Assembly: GCF_004340905.1 (NCBI RefSeq)
Contig: NZ_SLXD01000005.1
Coordinates: forward strand, 62,001 to 126,000
Source: Rubrivivax gelatinosus
GTDB lineage: Bacteria > Pseudomonadota > Gammaproteobacteria > Burkholderiales > Burkholderiaceae_C
Length of the DNA: 64,000 nucleotides
Reading direction: 5' to 3'
The stretch's first letter is position 1. Each line of letters begins with the position of its first letter. The position numbers were made by a program, and so were the translations under genes. Below the pieces are notes generated by a model that made no database searches, was not told the origin of the DNA, and saw only the letters and a list, made by a program, of their open reading frames with translations. Shown here piece by piece: positions 51,097 through 58,894 of the stretch.

Positions 51097-52080
51097 TCAG
51101 GTTTTGGCGTGCAGCGTCAGCCACCAGCGTGTGCGCCAGACGGCGGTGATCGGCAGCACCGCCGGCAGCGTGGCCAGCACGCGGTCGACGTCGGTCAGCG
51201 GGTAGCTGCCCGAAACCCGCAGCGCCGCGACCTCGGGCGCGCAGTCCAGCCGGCCGCGGCGGTGGCGGCCGAGCTCGGCGAGGAACTCGTCCAGCCGCAG
51301 GCCGCTGGCGACCAGCATGCCGTCGACCCAGGCCGCGGCGTCGGCATCGGCCGCCTGGCGCGGGCCGACGCCGGCGGTGTCGAAACGCGCCTGCTCGCCG
51401 GCGGCGAGCACCCGCGCGGCGCCGGTGGCCGGGCGCAGCTCGACCGCGCCTTCGTGGACCGCGAGCTCGAACTCGTCGCCGCGATCACGGACACGAAAAC
51501 GCGTGCCCAGCGGGCGCAGCTCGCCGGCGCCGGTCTGCACGACGAAAGGCCGGCGCGCCGGGTCGGGCGCGGTCTCGACGAGGATCTCGCCGCGGCGCAG
51601 CACGAGGCGGCGCTCGGTGGCGCCGTAACGCAGGTCGACGGCGCTGCCGCTGTTCAGCGCCAGCCGCGTGCCGTCGGCCAGCACCAGGCGGCGGCGTTCG
51701 CCGACGCCGGTGCCCAGGTCGGCCAGACGGGCCTGCACGGCCGGGTCGCCGTGCAGCTCCCAGGCGGCGCCGCCGGCCAGCACCGCCAGCAGCGCCGCGC
51801 CCAGGGCGCGCCGGCGCGACGGTGCAGCTTCGGCAAGCGCCACCTGCACCAGCGCAGAAGCCCCGGGCACGCCGGCCAGCCCCTGGTGCACGCGGCCGTT
51901 CAGGCGTGCGCCGACGGCTTCCAGCCGCGCCCAGGCGCGGCGGTGGACCTCGTCGCGCGCCAGCCAGCGCTGCCAGCGCCGGCGCAGCGCCTCGTCGGCG
52001 TCCTCGGACTGCAGGTCGACCCACCAGGCGACGGCGCGGCGCGCCACGGCCGGCGGAATCGGCACCTCGGCGGCGTCCAT
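51097..52080 (-). CDS. fecR: FecR-family regulator (module 2)
   Basis: A 327-residue FecR. N terminus RAVAWWVDLQSEDADEALRRRWQRWLARDEVHRRAWARL, a hydrophobic span (ALGAALLAVLAGGAAWEL), and periplasmic signature RRRLVLADGTRLALNSGSAVDLRY, RPFVVQTGAGELRPLGTRF and LRVSGSYPLTDVDRVLATLPAVLP. The ATG shares one base with the fecI2 stop (TGATG), giving tight coupling. Confidence 0.93.
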   Translation of the reverse strand: MDAAEVPIPPAVARRAVAWWVDLQSEDADEALRRRWQRWLARDEVHRRAWARLEAVGARLNGRVHQGLAGVPGASALVQVALAEAAPSRRRALGAALLAVLAGGAAWELHGDPAVQARLADLGTGVGERRRLVLADGTRLALNSGSAVDLRYGATERRLVLRRGEILVETAPDPARRPFVVQTGAGELRPLGTRFRVRDRGDEFELAVHEGAVELRPATGAARVLAAGEQARFDTAGVGPRQAADADAAAWVDGMLVASGLRLDEFLAELGRHRRGRLDCAPEVAALRVSGSYPLTDVDRVLATLPAVLPITAVWRTRWWLTLHAKT

Positions 52081-52583
52081 CAGCGCAAGGCGAAGAAGCA
52101 GCGTGCGCCGGCACGCTGCAGATGGCGTTTGACGGTGGCCAGCGACAGCCCCAGCTCGGCGGCGATCTCGGCCAGCGGCAGGCCGTCGAGCTGGGCCATC
52201 AGAAAGGCGCGGCGCACGACGGCGGGCAGGCCGTCGAGCAGGCGGTCGATCTCCAGCAGGGTCTCCAGCAGCATCGCGCGCTCCTCGGGCGAGGGCGCGA
52301 CGATCTCGGGGTGCGCCGCCAGCGCCTCCAGGTAGGCGCGTTCGAGCTGCTCGCGCCGCCAGTGGTTGCCCAGCACCCGCTGCGCCACCGTCGTCAGGAA
52401 GGCGCGCGGCTCCTGCAGCACCAGCGGCTCCTCGCGCGCGAGCAGGCGCACGAAGGTGTCGTGCGCCAGGTCGGCGGCGCGTTCGCCGCAGCCCAGGCGG
52501 CGGCGCAGCCAGCCGTGCAGCCAGCCATGGTGCTCGGCGTACAGCGTCTGGACCTGCGGATGGAGCGCGGAATCGGTCGCCAT
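52080..52583 (-). CDS. fecI: FecI-family ECF sigma factor (module 2)
   Basis: A 167-residue sigma factor. Region 2: VQTLYAEHHGWLHGWLRRRLGC and AADLAHDTFVRLL. Region 4: RRAFLMAQLDGLPLAEIAAELGLSLATVKRHL. ATG 52583 is used; GTG 52589 is an alternative. The Fur-like box at 52594-52612 sits only 11 bases upstream, so its own transcript must have a very short leader. Confidence 0.93.
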   Translation of the reverse strand: MATDSALHPQVQTLYAEHHGWLHGWLRRRLGCGERAADLAHDTFVRLLAREEPLVLQEPRAFLTTVAQRVLGNHWRREQLERAYLEALAAHPEIVAPSPEERAMLLETLLEIDRLLDGLPAVVRRAFLMAQLDGLPLAEIAAELGLSLATVKRHLQRAGARCFFALR

Positions 52584-52593
52584 GGCCACAACA

Positions 52594-52612
52594 AATGAGA
52601 ATCACTCTCATT
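52594..52612 (-). promoter_or_regulatory. Fur-like box upstream of fecI2
   Basis: AATGAGA (52594-52600) and TCTCATT (52606-52612) form an exact 7-bp inverted repeat around 5 bases. This closely follows the Fur box (GATAATGATAATCATTATC-like). A TTTACA -35-like hexamer lies just beyond it on the minus strand. Confidence 0.75.
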
Positions 52613-52633
52613 GTAAAGCCCTGGCGGACGGCC

Positions 52634-55066
52634 TCAGTAGCGCAGGTTCAGCCCGACGTTGACGCTGCGCGGCGCGCCCCAGGTGTAGTGCAGCGCGCCC
52701 CAGTCGGTGACGCCGGCGAAGTACTTCTTGTCGAAGACGTTGGCGATGTTGGCGCTGACGCTGAGGCGGCGGTCGATCTCCCAGCGCGCCATCAGGTCCC
52801 AGACCCAGTAGGCGTCCTGGCGCAGCCGGGTGGCCTCGGTGCCGGCCGAGATCGTGCTCTGCCAGCGCGTCGCCGCACCCAGCGTCAGGCCGTCGAAGCT
52901 GCCGCCGCTCCAGCGGTGGCTACCGGCCAGCTTGAACTGGTGGCGTGGGCTGCTGCCGGCGCTCTCCAGGCTGCTGTCGTTGAGCACGTAGCTGCCCTGC
53001 GCCTGCCAGCCCGGCGCCGGCGCGCCGGCAAGCTCGAACTCGTAGCCGTGGCGGCGTGCGCCGGAGACCGCGCGGTAGATGCTGTCGCCGCCCGGCGTCA
53101 GCCCCACTTCCTCGGCTTCGTTGTCGGTCTTCATCCAGAAGAAGGCCGCGCTGGCGATCAGGCGCTTGGCGAAGAACTCGCCTTTGGCACCGATCTCGTA
53201 GGACAGGCCTTCCTTCGGCGGCAGCGTGCGCTCGGCGGCGTCCTTGGCGCTCTGGGCCTCGAAGATGCTGGCGTAGCTGGCGTACAGCGACACCTGGCGC
53301 GAGACGTCGACGACGACGCCGGCATACGGCGTCGTGACGCCGTGTTCGGTCATGCGGTACTGGTACCAGCTGATGTCGGTGAGGTCCTTCTGGCCGTAGT
53401 CGGTGACGCGCACGCCGGTGATCAGCTTCACCGGGTCGGCAAGGTTCCAGCGTGCGGCGCCGTAGGCGTAGCGGCGGTGGCGGCTGAAGAGGTCGTCGGA
53501 CGCGGCGAAGCCGCTCCAGTCGGGCTGGGCGATGGCGCCGCCGCCCGCGGCGTAATCGATCGTGCCGGCCGGGTCGTTGACGTTGATGCGCGCCAGCGTC
53601 GTGCGGCTGTTCGACGCGCCGGCGCCCAGCAGCAGCTCGTGGCGGCGGCCCAGCAGCTCCAGCGGCCCCTGGACGTCGAGCGCGATGCTCTTGTTGCGCG
53701 CCTCGACGTCGCGGTAACGCGCCAGCCCGACCGCCCCCGACGCGTTGCGCAGATAGCCGAAACGCACATCGGGCGTGTCGACGCTCTCGTGCGCCACCTG
53801 CAACCTGGCATTCCAGCCGCCGTCGAAGCGGTGTTCGAGCCGCGCGAACAGGTTCAGCGTCTCCTGCTCGTAGCCGGCCCAGGACGCCCCGAGGTTGAAC
53901 GAACGCGGCTGCAGGCCGACGAACGTGCCGTCGTCGGTGTAGGCCTGGATCGGCGTCGTGCCGCCGGCGCCGCGCAGTTCACGCTGGCGCCAGCTGAGGC
54001 CTGCGGTCAGCAGCGTCGACGGCGCGAGGTCGAACTCGGCCGTGCCGTAGACCAGCGAGCTGCGGGTCTTCTGGCGGTCGCGGAACGAACCGGCGTCTTC
54101 GTGCGAGGCGACCAGCCGCGCGCGCAGCCGGCCCTCGCGGTCCAGCGGGCCGGAGACGTCGGCCTCGGCGCGGTAGCGATCCCAGCTGCCGGCCAGCACG
54201 CCGGCCGAAGCCTGGAACTCGGCCGTCGGCCGCTTGCGCACGAGGTTGACCGTGGCACCCGGATAGCCGTCGCCGTTGACCAGGCCCGAGGAGCCCTTCA
54301 GCACCTCGACACGGTCGATCTCGGCCATGTCGTCGTTGGTGTAGAGGATGTGGGTGTTCCAGCCCCAGCCGTCGCGCGCCTGGCGCAGGCCGTCGGTCTG
54401 CAGGTTGACGTCGGCACCACGCACCGTGAAGGTCGTCATGTCGTTCTGGCGGCTGACGGTGACGCCGGGCGTCTGGTCCAGCACCGCGCTCAGCGTGTCC
54501 AGGCGGAAGTCGTCCATCAGCTGGCGCGTGACGACGGTGACCGACTGCGGCGTCTCGCGCGGCGTCAGCGCCAGGCCGGTGGCCGCGGCGCTGCGGCCCG
54601 GCGTCGCATAACCGCCGCCTTCGCTGCGGTCGTCGCTGATCGCCGCGGCACGCGCCTTCAGCGCCGGCAGCGCGGGCTGGTCCGGCGACATCGGCGGCAC
54701 GGCGCGCAGGCCGTAGGCGCGGGCGCCCTGCGGCTGCAGCTCCAGCCCGCTGCCGCGCAGCAGGCGCTCGAAAGCCTCGTCCAGCGTGTGGCGGCCCTGC
54801 AGCCCGGCGCTGTGCCGGCCCGCGACCAGCGCCGGGTCGAAGGCCAGCTGCACGCCGAAGGCCGCGGCGCACTGCGCCAGCGTGTCGCCCAGCGGGCCGG
54901 GCGCGATGCTCAGCGCCTGCGCGCCGGCCTCGGCGGCATGCGCGGCCGGCGGCACGGCGACCAGCACCGCGCCGCAGAGCACGGCGATCGCCGCCTGGAT
55001 GGCCACGCCGGCGGCGCCGGCCTTCAGGGCAAAGGCGCGCTGGCGGCGCCCGGAGGTCTGCTTCAT
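52634..55066 (-). CDS. TonB-dependent siderophore receptor with STN domain (module 3)
   Basis: An 810-residue receptor. STN domain: APGPLGDTLAQCAAAFGVQLAF and AFERLLRGSGLEL. TonB-box-like LPALKARAAA. Plug: RETPQSVTVVTRQLMDD and VEVLKGSSGLVNGDGYPGAT. Barrel segments YGTAEFDLAPSTLLTAGLSW and KGEFFAKRLIASAAFFWMK are shared with module 1, so the two receptors appear to be paralogues of the FpvA/FoxA-like class. The last gene of module 3; the next Fur box follows 21 bases after its stop. Confidence 0.94.
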   Translation of the reverse strand: MKQTSGRRQRAFALKAGAAGVAIQAAIAVLCGAVLVAVPPAAHAAEAGAQALSIAPGPLGDTLAQCAAAFGVQLAFDPALVAGRHSAGLQGRHTLDEAFERLLRGSGLELQPQGARAYGLRAVPPMSPDQPALPALKARAAAISDDRSEGGGYATPGRSAAATGLALTPRETPQSVTVVTRQLMDDFRLDTLSAVLDQTPGVTVSRQNDMTTFTVRGADVNLQTDGLRQARDGWGWNTHILYTNDDMAEIDRVEVLKGSSGLVNGDGYPGATVNLVRKRPTAEFQASAGVLAGSWDRYRAEADVSGPLDREGRLRARLVASHEDAGSFRDRQKTRSSLVYGTAEFDLAPSTLLTAGLSWRQRELRGAGGTTPIQAYTDDGTFVGLQPRSFNLGASWAGYEQETLNLFARLEHRFDGGWNARLQVAHESVDTPDVRFGYLRNASGAVGLARYRDVEARNKSIALDVQGPLELLGRRHELLLGAGASNSRTTLARINVNDPAGTIDYAAGGGAIAQPDWSGFAASDDLFSRHRRYAYGAARWNLADPVKLITGVRVTDYGQKDLTDISWYQYRMTEHGVTTPYAGVVVDVSRQVSLYASYASIFEAQSAKDAAERTLPPKEGLSYEIGAKGEFFAKRLIASAAFFWMKTDNEAEEVGLTPGGDSIYRAVSGARRHGYEFELAGAPAPGWQAQGSYVLNDSSLESAGSSPRHQFKLAGSHRWSGGSFDGLTLGAATRWQSTISAGTEATRLRQDAYWVWDLMARWEIDRRLSVSANIANVFDKKYFAGVTDWGALHYTWGAPRSVNVGLNLRY

Positions 55067-55106
55067 GTTCTTCCTGTGCTGGGGATGCGGCGGCCGCTCG
55101 GCACGC

Positions 55107-55141
55107 CTTCATCCGCTACACCGGACGAGCGCCGGAAAGTG
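55107..55141 (-). promoter_or_regulatory. Conserved fecR-receptor gap element, copy 3
   Basis: Minus strand: CACTTT, 6 bases, CTCGTCCGG, 7 bases, GATGAAG. The first two blocks are identical to copy 1. It ends 40 bases before the receptor ATG. Confidence 0.55.
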
Positions 55142-55153
55142 ATCACCTGCGCT

Positions 55154-56095
55154 TCAGCGCGGCGCCAGGGTCACCCAGAACCGCGTGCGCCGCTCGACGC
55201 GCAAAGGCAGCGTGCGCGCCAGCAGCGCCAGCGCGGCGTCGGTGTCGTCCAGCGACAGCGCGCCCGAGACACGCAGCGCGGCCACCGCCGGGTCGCAGCG
55301 CAGCAGGCCGCGGCGGTGGCGCGCCAGTTCGGCCGCCACCTCGTCGAGCCGGCGGCCACGCGCCAGCAGCATGCCGCGCTGCCACAGCGTGTCGTTCTCG
55401 TCGGCAGCGCCGACACCGAGAACGCCGCCGGCGTCGAACTCGGCCTGCTCGCCGGCGTCCAGCCGCCGCGGCGTGCCGGCCGCCGGCTGCAGCTCGACCG
55501 CGTGTTCGTAGACCGCGACGCGGCAGCGATCGCCGTCCAGCCGCACCGAGAAGCGGGTGCCCAGCGCGCGCACGCGGCCGGCCGGCGTCTCGACGACGAA
55601 GGGCCGCGGCGAGGCCTCCTTCCCGGTCGTCACCAGGATCTCGCCGGCCCACAGGCGCAATCGGCGCTCGCCGGCGCCGAACAGCACGTCGACCGCGCTG
55701 GCGGTGTTCAGCACCAGCCGTGTGCCGTCGGGCAGCACGGTGTCGCGGCGTTCGCCGGTGGCGGTGGCCAGATCGGCGCGCCATTCGTGCCACGGCGCTT
55801 GTTGCCAGGCCAGCCAGGCGGCCGGCGCGCCGACGGCCAGGCCGCCGAGCGCGGCCAGCGTGCGCCGCCGGCCGCCACGGCCCAGCGCATGCAGCGCCTG
55901 GCGGCCGGCGCCCTCGGGCACACGGCCGAAGACCTCGAACACCGCCTCGGCGCGCGCCCAGGCCGCGGCGTGCTCGGCGCTGCGCGCGCGCCAGCGCTCG
56001 AAGGCCTCGCGCTCTTCGGCCCCGCCCTCGCGCAGCGTCAGCGCCCAGTCGGCGGCTTCGGACAGCAGCGCGGCGGACGGCTCGGCGCTCGCCAT
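55154..56095 (-). CDS. fecR: FecR-family regulator (module 3)
   Basis: A 313-residue FecR. N terminus EAADWALTLREGGAEEREAFERWRARSAEHAAAWARAEAV, then a hydrophobic span (LAALGGLAVGAPAAWLAW). Periplasmic signature: RRDTVLPDGTRLVLNTASAVDVLF, RPFVVETPAGRVRALGTRF and LRVSGALSLDDTDAALALLARTLPLRV. The ATG shares a base with the fecI3 stop (TGATG). Confidence 0.93.
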   Translation of the reverse strand: MASAEPSAALLSEAADWALTLREGGAEEREAFERWRARSAEHAAAWARAEAVFEVFGRVPEGAGRQALHALGRGGRRRTLAALGGLAVGAPAAWLAWQQAPWHEWRADLATATGERRDTVLPDGTRLVLNTASAVDVLFGAGERRLRLWAGEILVTTGKEASPRPFVVETPAGRVRALGTRFSVRLDGDRCRVAVYEHAVELQPAAGTPRRLDAGEQAEFDAGGVLGVGAADENDTLWQRGMLLARGRRLDEVAAELARHRRGLLRCDPAVAALRVSGALSLDDTDAALALLARTLPLRVERRTRFWVTLAPR

Positions 56096-56598
56096 CAGAC
56101 GCAGGCCATGCAGGCGACCAGCGCCTTGTGCACGTGGCGGCGCACGGTGATGACCGGCATCGCCAGGCGTTCGCCGATCTGCGCCAGCGTCAGGCCGTCG
56201 AGCTGAGCGAGCAGGAAACACTCGCGCGTGCGCGGCGCCAGGCCGGAGAGCAGCGTGTCGATCTGCACCAGCGTCTGCAGCAGCGCCAGCCGCGTCTCGG
56301 GCGACGGCGCCTGGGCCTCGGGCATCGCCGCCAGCGCCTCCAGGTAGGCGCGTTCGACCTCGCGCCGGCGCCAGTGGTCGACGACCAGCCCCTTGGCGAC
56401 GTGCGTCAGCAGCGCCCGCGGTTCGTCGCCGAAGTGCTCGCGCCGCCCGGCGAGCAGGCGCACGAAGGTGTCGTGCGCCAGGTCGGCGGCCTGCTGCGAG
56501 TCGTCCAGCCGGCGCCGCAGCCAGGCCTGAAGCCAGCCGTGGTGCTCGAGGTAGAGCGTGCGGACCTGGTGCTGGAGGCTGACGTCAGGAGCGGACAC
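56095..56598 (-). CDS. fecI: FecI-family ECF sigma factor (module 3)
   Basis: A 167-residue sigma factor. Region 2: VRTLYLEHHGWLQAWLRRRLDD and AADLAHDTFVRLL. Region 4: RECFLLAQLDGLTLAQIGERLAMPVITVRRHVHKAL. The recognition helix differs from those of modules 1, 2 and 4, which fits a separate target promoter. Fur-like box 26 bases upstream. Confidence 0.93.
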   Translation of the reverse strand: MSAPDVSLQHQVRTLYLEHHGWLQAWLRRRLDDSQQAADLAHDTFVRLLAGRREHFGDEPRALLTHVAKGLVVDHWRRREVERAYLEALAAMPEAQAPSPETRLALLQTLVQIDTLLSGLAPRTRECFLLAQLDGLTLAQIGERLAMPVITVRRHVHKALVACMACV

Positions 56599-56623
56599 GG
56601 GAGGGGCGCCGAGGATTCAAGGC

Positions 56624-56646
56624 TAATGAGAATGACTCTCATTATA
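56624..56646 (-). promoter_or_regulatory. fecI3 promoter: TATAAT overlapped by Fur-like box
   Basis: TAATGAGA (56624-56631) and TCTCATTA (56637-56644) form an exact 8-bp inverted repeat around 5 bases. The best of the four Fur-like boxes. On the minus strand it overlaps a perfect TATAAT (56646-56641), the likely -10 of fecI3. Confidence 0.78.
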
Positions 56647-56675
56647 TCGAGCGACCCACCCGCCACCGTGCCGCG

Positions 56676-58319
56676 TCAGGCGGCCGCCGCCGGCCCCGAA
56701 GCCGCCTCGGCTGCTGCCCGGCCCGACCACACGCTGTCTTCGGCCCCCACCCGCACACGGCGCGCGGTGGCGCGCGCCAACACCACGAAGACCAGCGCGC
56801 CGGCCGCCGCCGTCAGGTCGACGCCGAGCGCAGCGCCGCTGCCGTGGGCCCAGAGCCCGAGCGCGGGCAGCGCCCAGGCCGCCAGCGTCGTCGCCGGGAT
56901 CGCCGCGGTCGCCGCCGCGGCAGCCCACAGCAGATGCACCGAGGCGCGCGCCGCGCCCAGCACGAAGGCCCAGCCGATGGCGCCGAAGAAGACGGCGTAG
57001 TAGACGAGCTGGTGCGCCAGCGTCAGGTCCTCGACGCGGCCGTACAGCCATTTGCCGGCCACCAGCGTCGCCGAGATGCCGACGACGCAGCCCAGTGCCA
57101 CGCCGACCGTCAGCGCCGCCATCGCACGCACGTCGCGGCGCTGCGCCGGCAGCGGCACGTCGCCGCGGCGCGCCTTGCGCCGCGACTCGACCCACAGCAG
57201 GTTGCCGCTGTAGAACAGCCAGGCCCCGGCCAGACCGAGCACGAAGTACATCCACTGCAGCGGCGTGCCGCCGAAGGTGGCGAAGTGCAGCGCGAACACG
57301 GTGCTGATGACCGTGAAGGCTGCCGTCTGTCGCTTCGGCAGGTAGTCGGTGGACAGCACCCGGCCCGTGTACGGGTCCAGGACGGCGAACCCGCCGGGAA
57401 CCCGCGGCGACAGCGTCGCGGCGTCGCGCCCCCAGATGCGCACCGTCGGCCGCGGCCCGTCCAGGCGGGCGTACTGCAGCATCGTCGGCTCGAAGCCGGG
57501 CGCGAGCGCACGCGCCTTCTCGACCAGCAGCGCCGGCGCCAGCATCGCCGCCGGGTCGCGCACCGCCGATGCATCGCCGCTGCGCGGCGGCGCGAACGTG
57601 GCGCCCAGACGGCCGTCGTGCAGCAGCCGGTCCTGCAAGGCGTAGATGCCGTCGTGGAAGGCGAAGCCCACCGCCGTCAGCGCCATCAGCAGATGGAACG
57701 GCAGGCTGACGATGCCGACGACGTTGTGCGCGTCCAGCCACATGCGCTTGAGGTTGCGGCCCAGGCGCAGCGCGAAGAAGTCCTTGACCAGCGTCGGCAG
57801 CAGCACGACGACGCCCGAGACCAGCGCCAGCACGTAGGCGACGCAGACCGCGCCCATCAGCCAGCGGTGTTCGTCGCTGTCCACCGGCAGGCCGACGACG
57901 CGGTGCAGCACGTCGATGAACTCGGCGACGCGCGAGCCGTCGGCCTCGGCGCTGCGCAGCGAGCCGTCGGCGTCGAGCACCGCGGCCATGCGCCGGCCGG
58001 CCAGTTCGTCATGGTCGTCGGCGCCGGGTTCGTGCTCTTCCCAGCTCAGCCGGCCGGCGCGGTGTTCGGCCGCCACCAGGTGCAGGCTGAAACCCTCGGC
58101 CGCCTGCGGGTGGGCCGCCAGCGTGCGCGCGATGAGTTCGGGGGCCGCGGCCAGCGGCGTGGCCTCGACGCCGGCGGCCGGCGGCGCGCTCCAGCGCTGC
58201 AGCGGCTCCTTGAACACCGTCAGCGCGCCGGCATAGAAGGCGATGAACAGCGCCAGCCCGGCGACGATGCCGGTCCAGGTGTGAACGCTCTTGTAGACAC
58301 GGATGAAGTCGGTACGCAT
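56676..58319 (-). CDS. PepSY-TM protein (second copy)
   Basis: A 547-residue PepSY-associated TM protein: SVHTWTGIVAGLALFIAFYAGALTVFKEPLQRW, LVSGVVVLLPTLV, GIVSLPFHLLMALTAVGFAF, MYFVLGLAGAWLFYSGNLLW and more helices up to the Ala-rich C terminus. Only distantly similar to the copy at 42491. It ends the module-4 group and follows DUF3649 by 9 bases. Likely acts in ferric-siderophore reduction or iron release at the inner membrane (family inference). Confidence 0.9.
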   Translation of the reverse strand: MRTDFIRVYKSVHTWTGIVAGLALFIAFYAGALTVFKEPLQRWSAPPAAGVEATPLAAAPELIARTLAAHPQAAEGFSLHLVAAEHRAGRLSWEEHEPGADDHDELAGRRMAAVLDADGSLRSAEADGSRVAEFIDVLHRVVGLPVDSDEHRWLMGAVCVAYVLALVSGVVVLLPTLVKDFFALRLGRNLKRMWLDAHNVVGIVSLPFHLLMALTAVGFAFHDGIYALQDRLLHDGRLGATFAPPRSGDASAVRDPAAMLAPALLVEKARALAPGFEPTMLQYARLDGPRPTVRIWGRDAATLSPRVPGGFAVLDPYTGRVLSTDYLPKRQTAAFTVISTVFALHFATFGGTPLQWMYFVLGLAGAWLFYSGNLLWVESRRKARRGDVPLPAQRRDVRAMAALTVGVALGCVVGISATLVAGKWLYGRVEDLTLAHQLVYYAVFFGAIGWAFVLGAARASVHLLWAAAAATAAIPATTLAAWALPALGLWAHGSGAALGVDLTAAAGALVFVVLARATARRVRVGAEDSVWSGRAAAEAASGPAAAA

Positions 58320-58328
58320 CGTGCCTCC

Positions 58329-58622
58329 TCAGAACGCGCGCGCCACGGCCAGCGCGCCGAAGACCAGCGTGTTGGCCGCCACCAGCCAGAGCCAGGCACG
58401 CAGGCCGCTGGCGAAGAAGTAGACGCCCGAGAACACGCCCAGCCAGACCGGCATCACCGCCCACATCATCAGCTGGCTGCGCGCCGGTGCGGCCACGCCC
58501 GCCAGTGCCAGCCCGAGCAGCCCGCTGGCGCCGACGGCCAGCGTGAAGCCCAGCAGCAGGCCGGCCAGCGTCTTGGCGAGCCAGTCCCGGCGCAGCTCGC
58601 GCCGGCCCGTGGCCGCGCTCAC
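58329..58622 (-). CDS. DUF3649-like membrane protein (second copy)
   Basis: A 97-residue protein from GTG 58622 overlapping the DUF3325 stop (GTGA). Three spans: WLAKTLAGLLLGFTLAVGAS, MWAVMPVWLGVFSGVYFFA and LWLVAANTLVFGALAV. Arrangement of spans matches DUF3649 and the copy at 44170. Basic start RRELRRDW. Its position between DUF3325 and PepSY-TM supports the same iron-uptake role. Confidence 0.8.
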   Translation of the reverse strand: MSAATGRRELRRDWLAKTLAGLLLGFTLAVGASGLLGLALAGVAAPARSQLMMWAVMPVWLGVFSGVYFFASGLRAWLWLVAANTLVFGALAVARAF

Positions 58623-58894
58623 CGGCCGCCTCCGCGCAGCGTGCGCCCGGCACCCAGGTAAGGCAGCAGCGTGAACGCCAGCATCGCCCAGGTCGCCAGC
58701 ACCAGCACCGCGGTCAGCGGCAGCAGCGCCTGCAGCAGTGCCACCAGCGCGGCGGCCCACAGCAGCGCGCCGGCGGCACGCGCCGGCCGTGCCGGCCAGG
58801 CGCGCGCCGCCAGCCGCTGATGCGGCGACGCGAGGTAGACGCAGGCGCCGCCGGCGGCGGCCAGCAGCAGCCCGGCGGCCACGGCCGCCGCCAT
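58619..58894 (-). CDS. DUF3325-like membrane protein (second copy)
   Basis: A 91-residue protein with three spans (AAAVAAGLLLAAAGGACVYL, RAAGALLWAAALVALLQALL, AVLVLATWAMLAFTLLPYLG). The segment SPHQRLAARAWPARPARAAG corresponds to DEHWERVQGG in the first DUF3325 copy. The ATG shares one base with the receptor stop. Here DUF3325 comes first after the receptor, whereas in module 1 it comes last. Confidence 0.8.
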   Translation of the reverse strand: MAAAVAAGLLLAAAGGACVYLASPHQRLAARAWPARPARAAGALLWAAALVALLQALLPLTAVLVLATWAMLAFTLLPYLGAGRTLRGGGR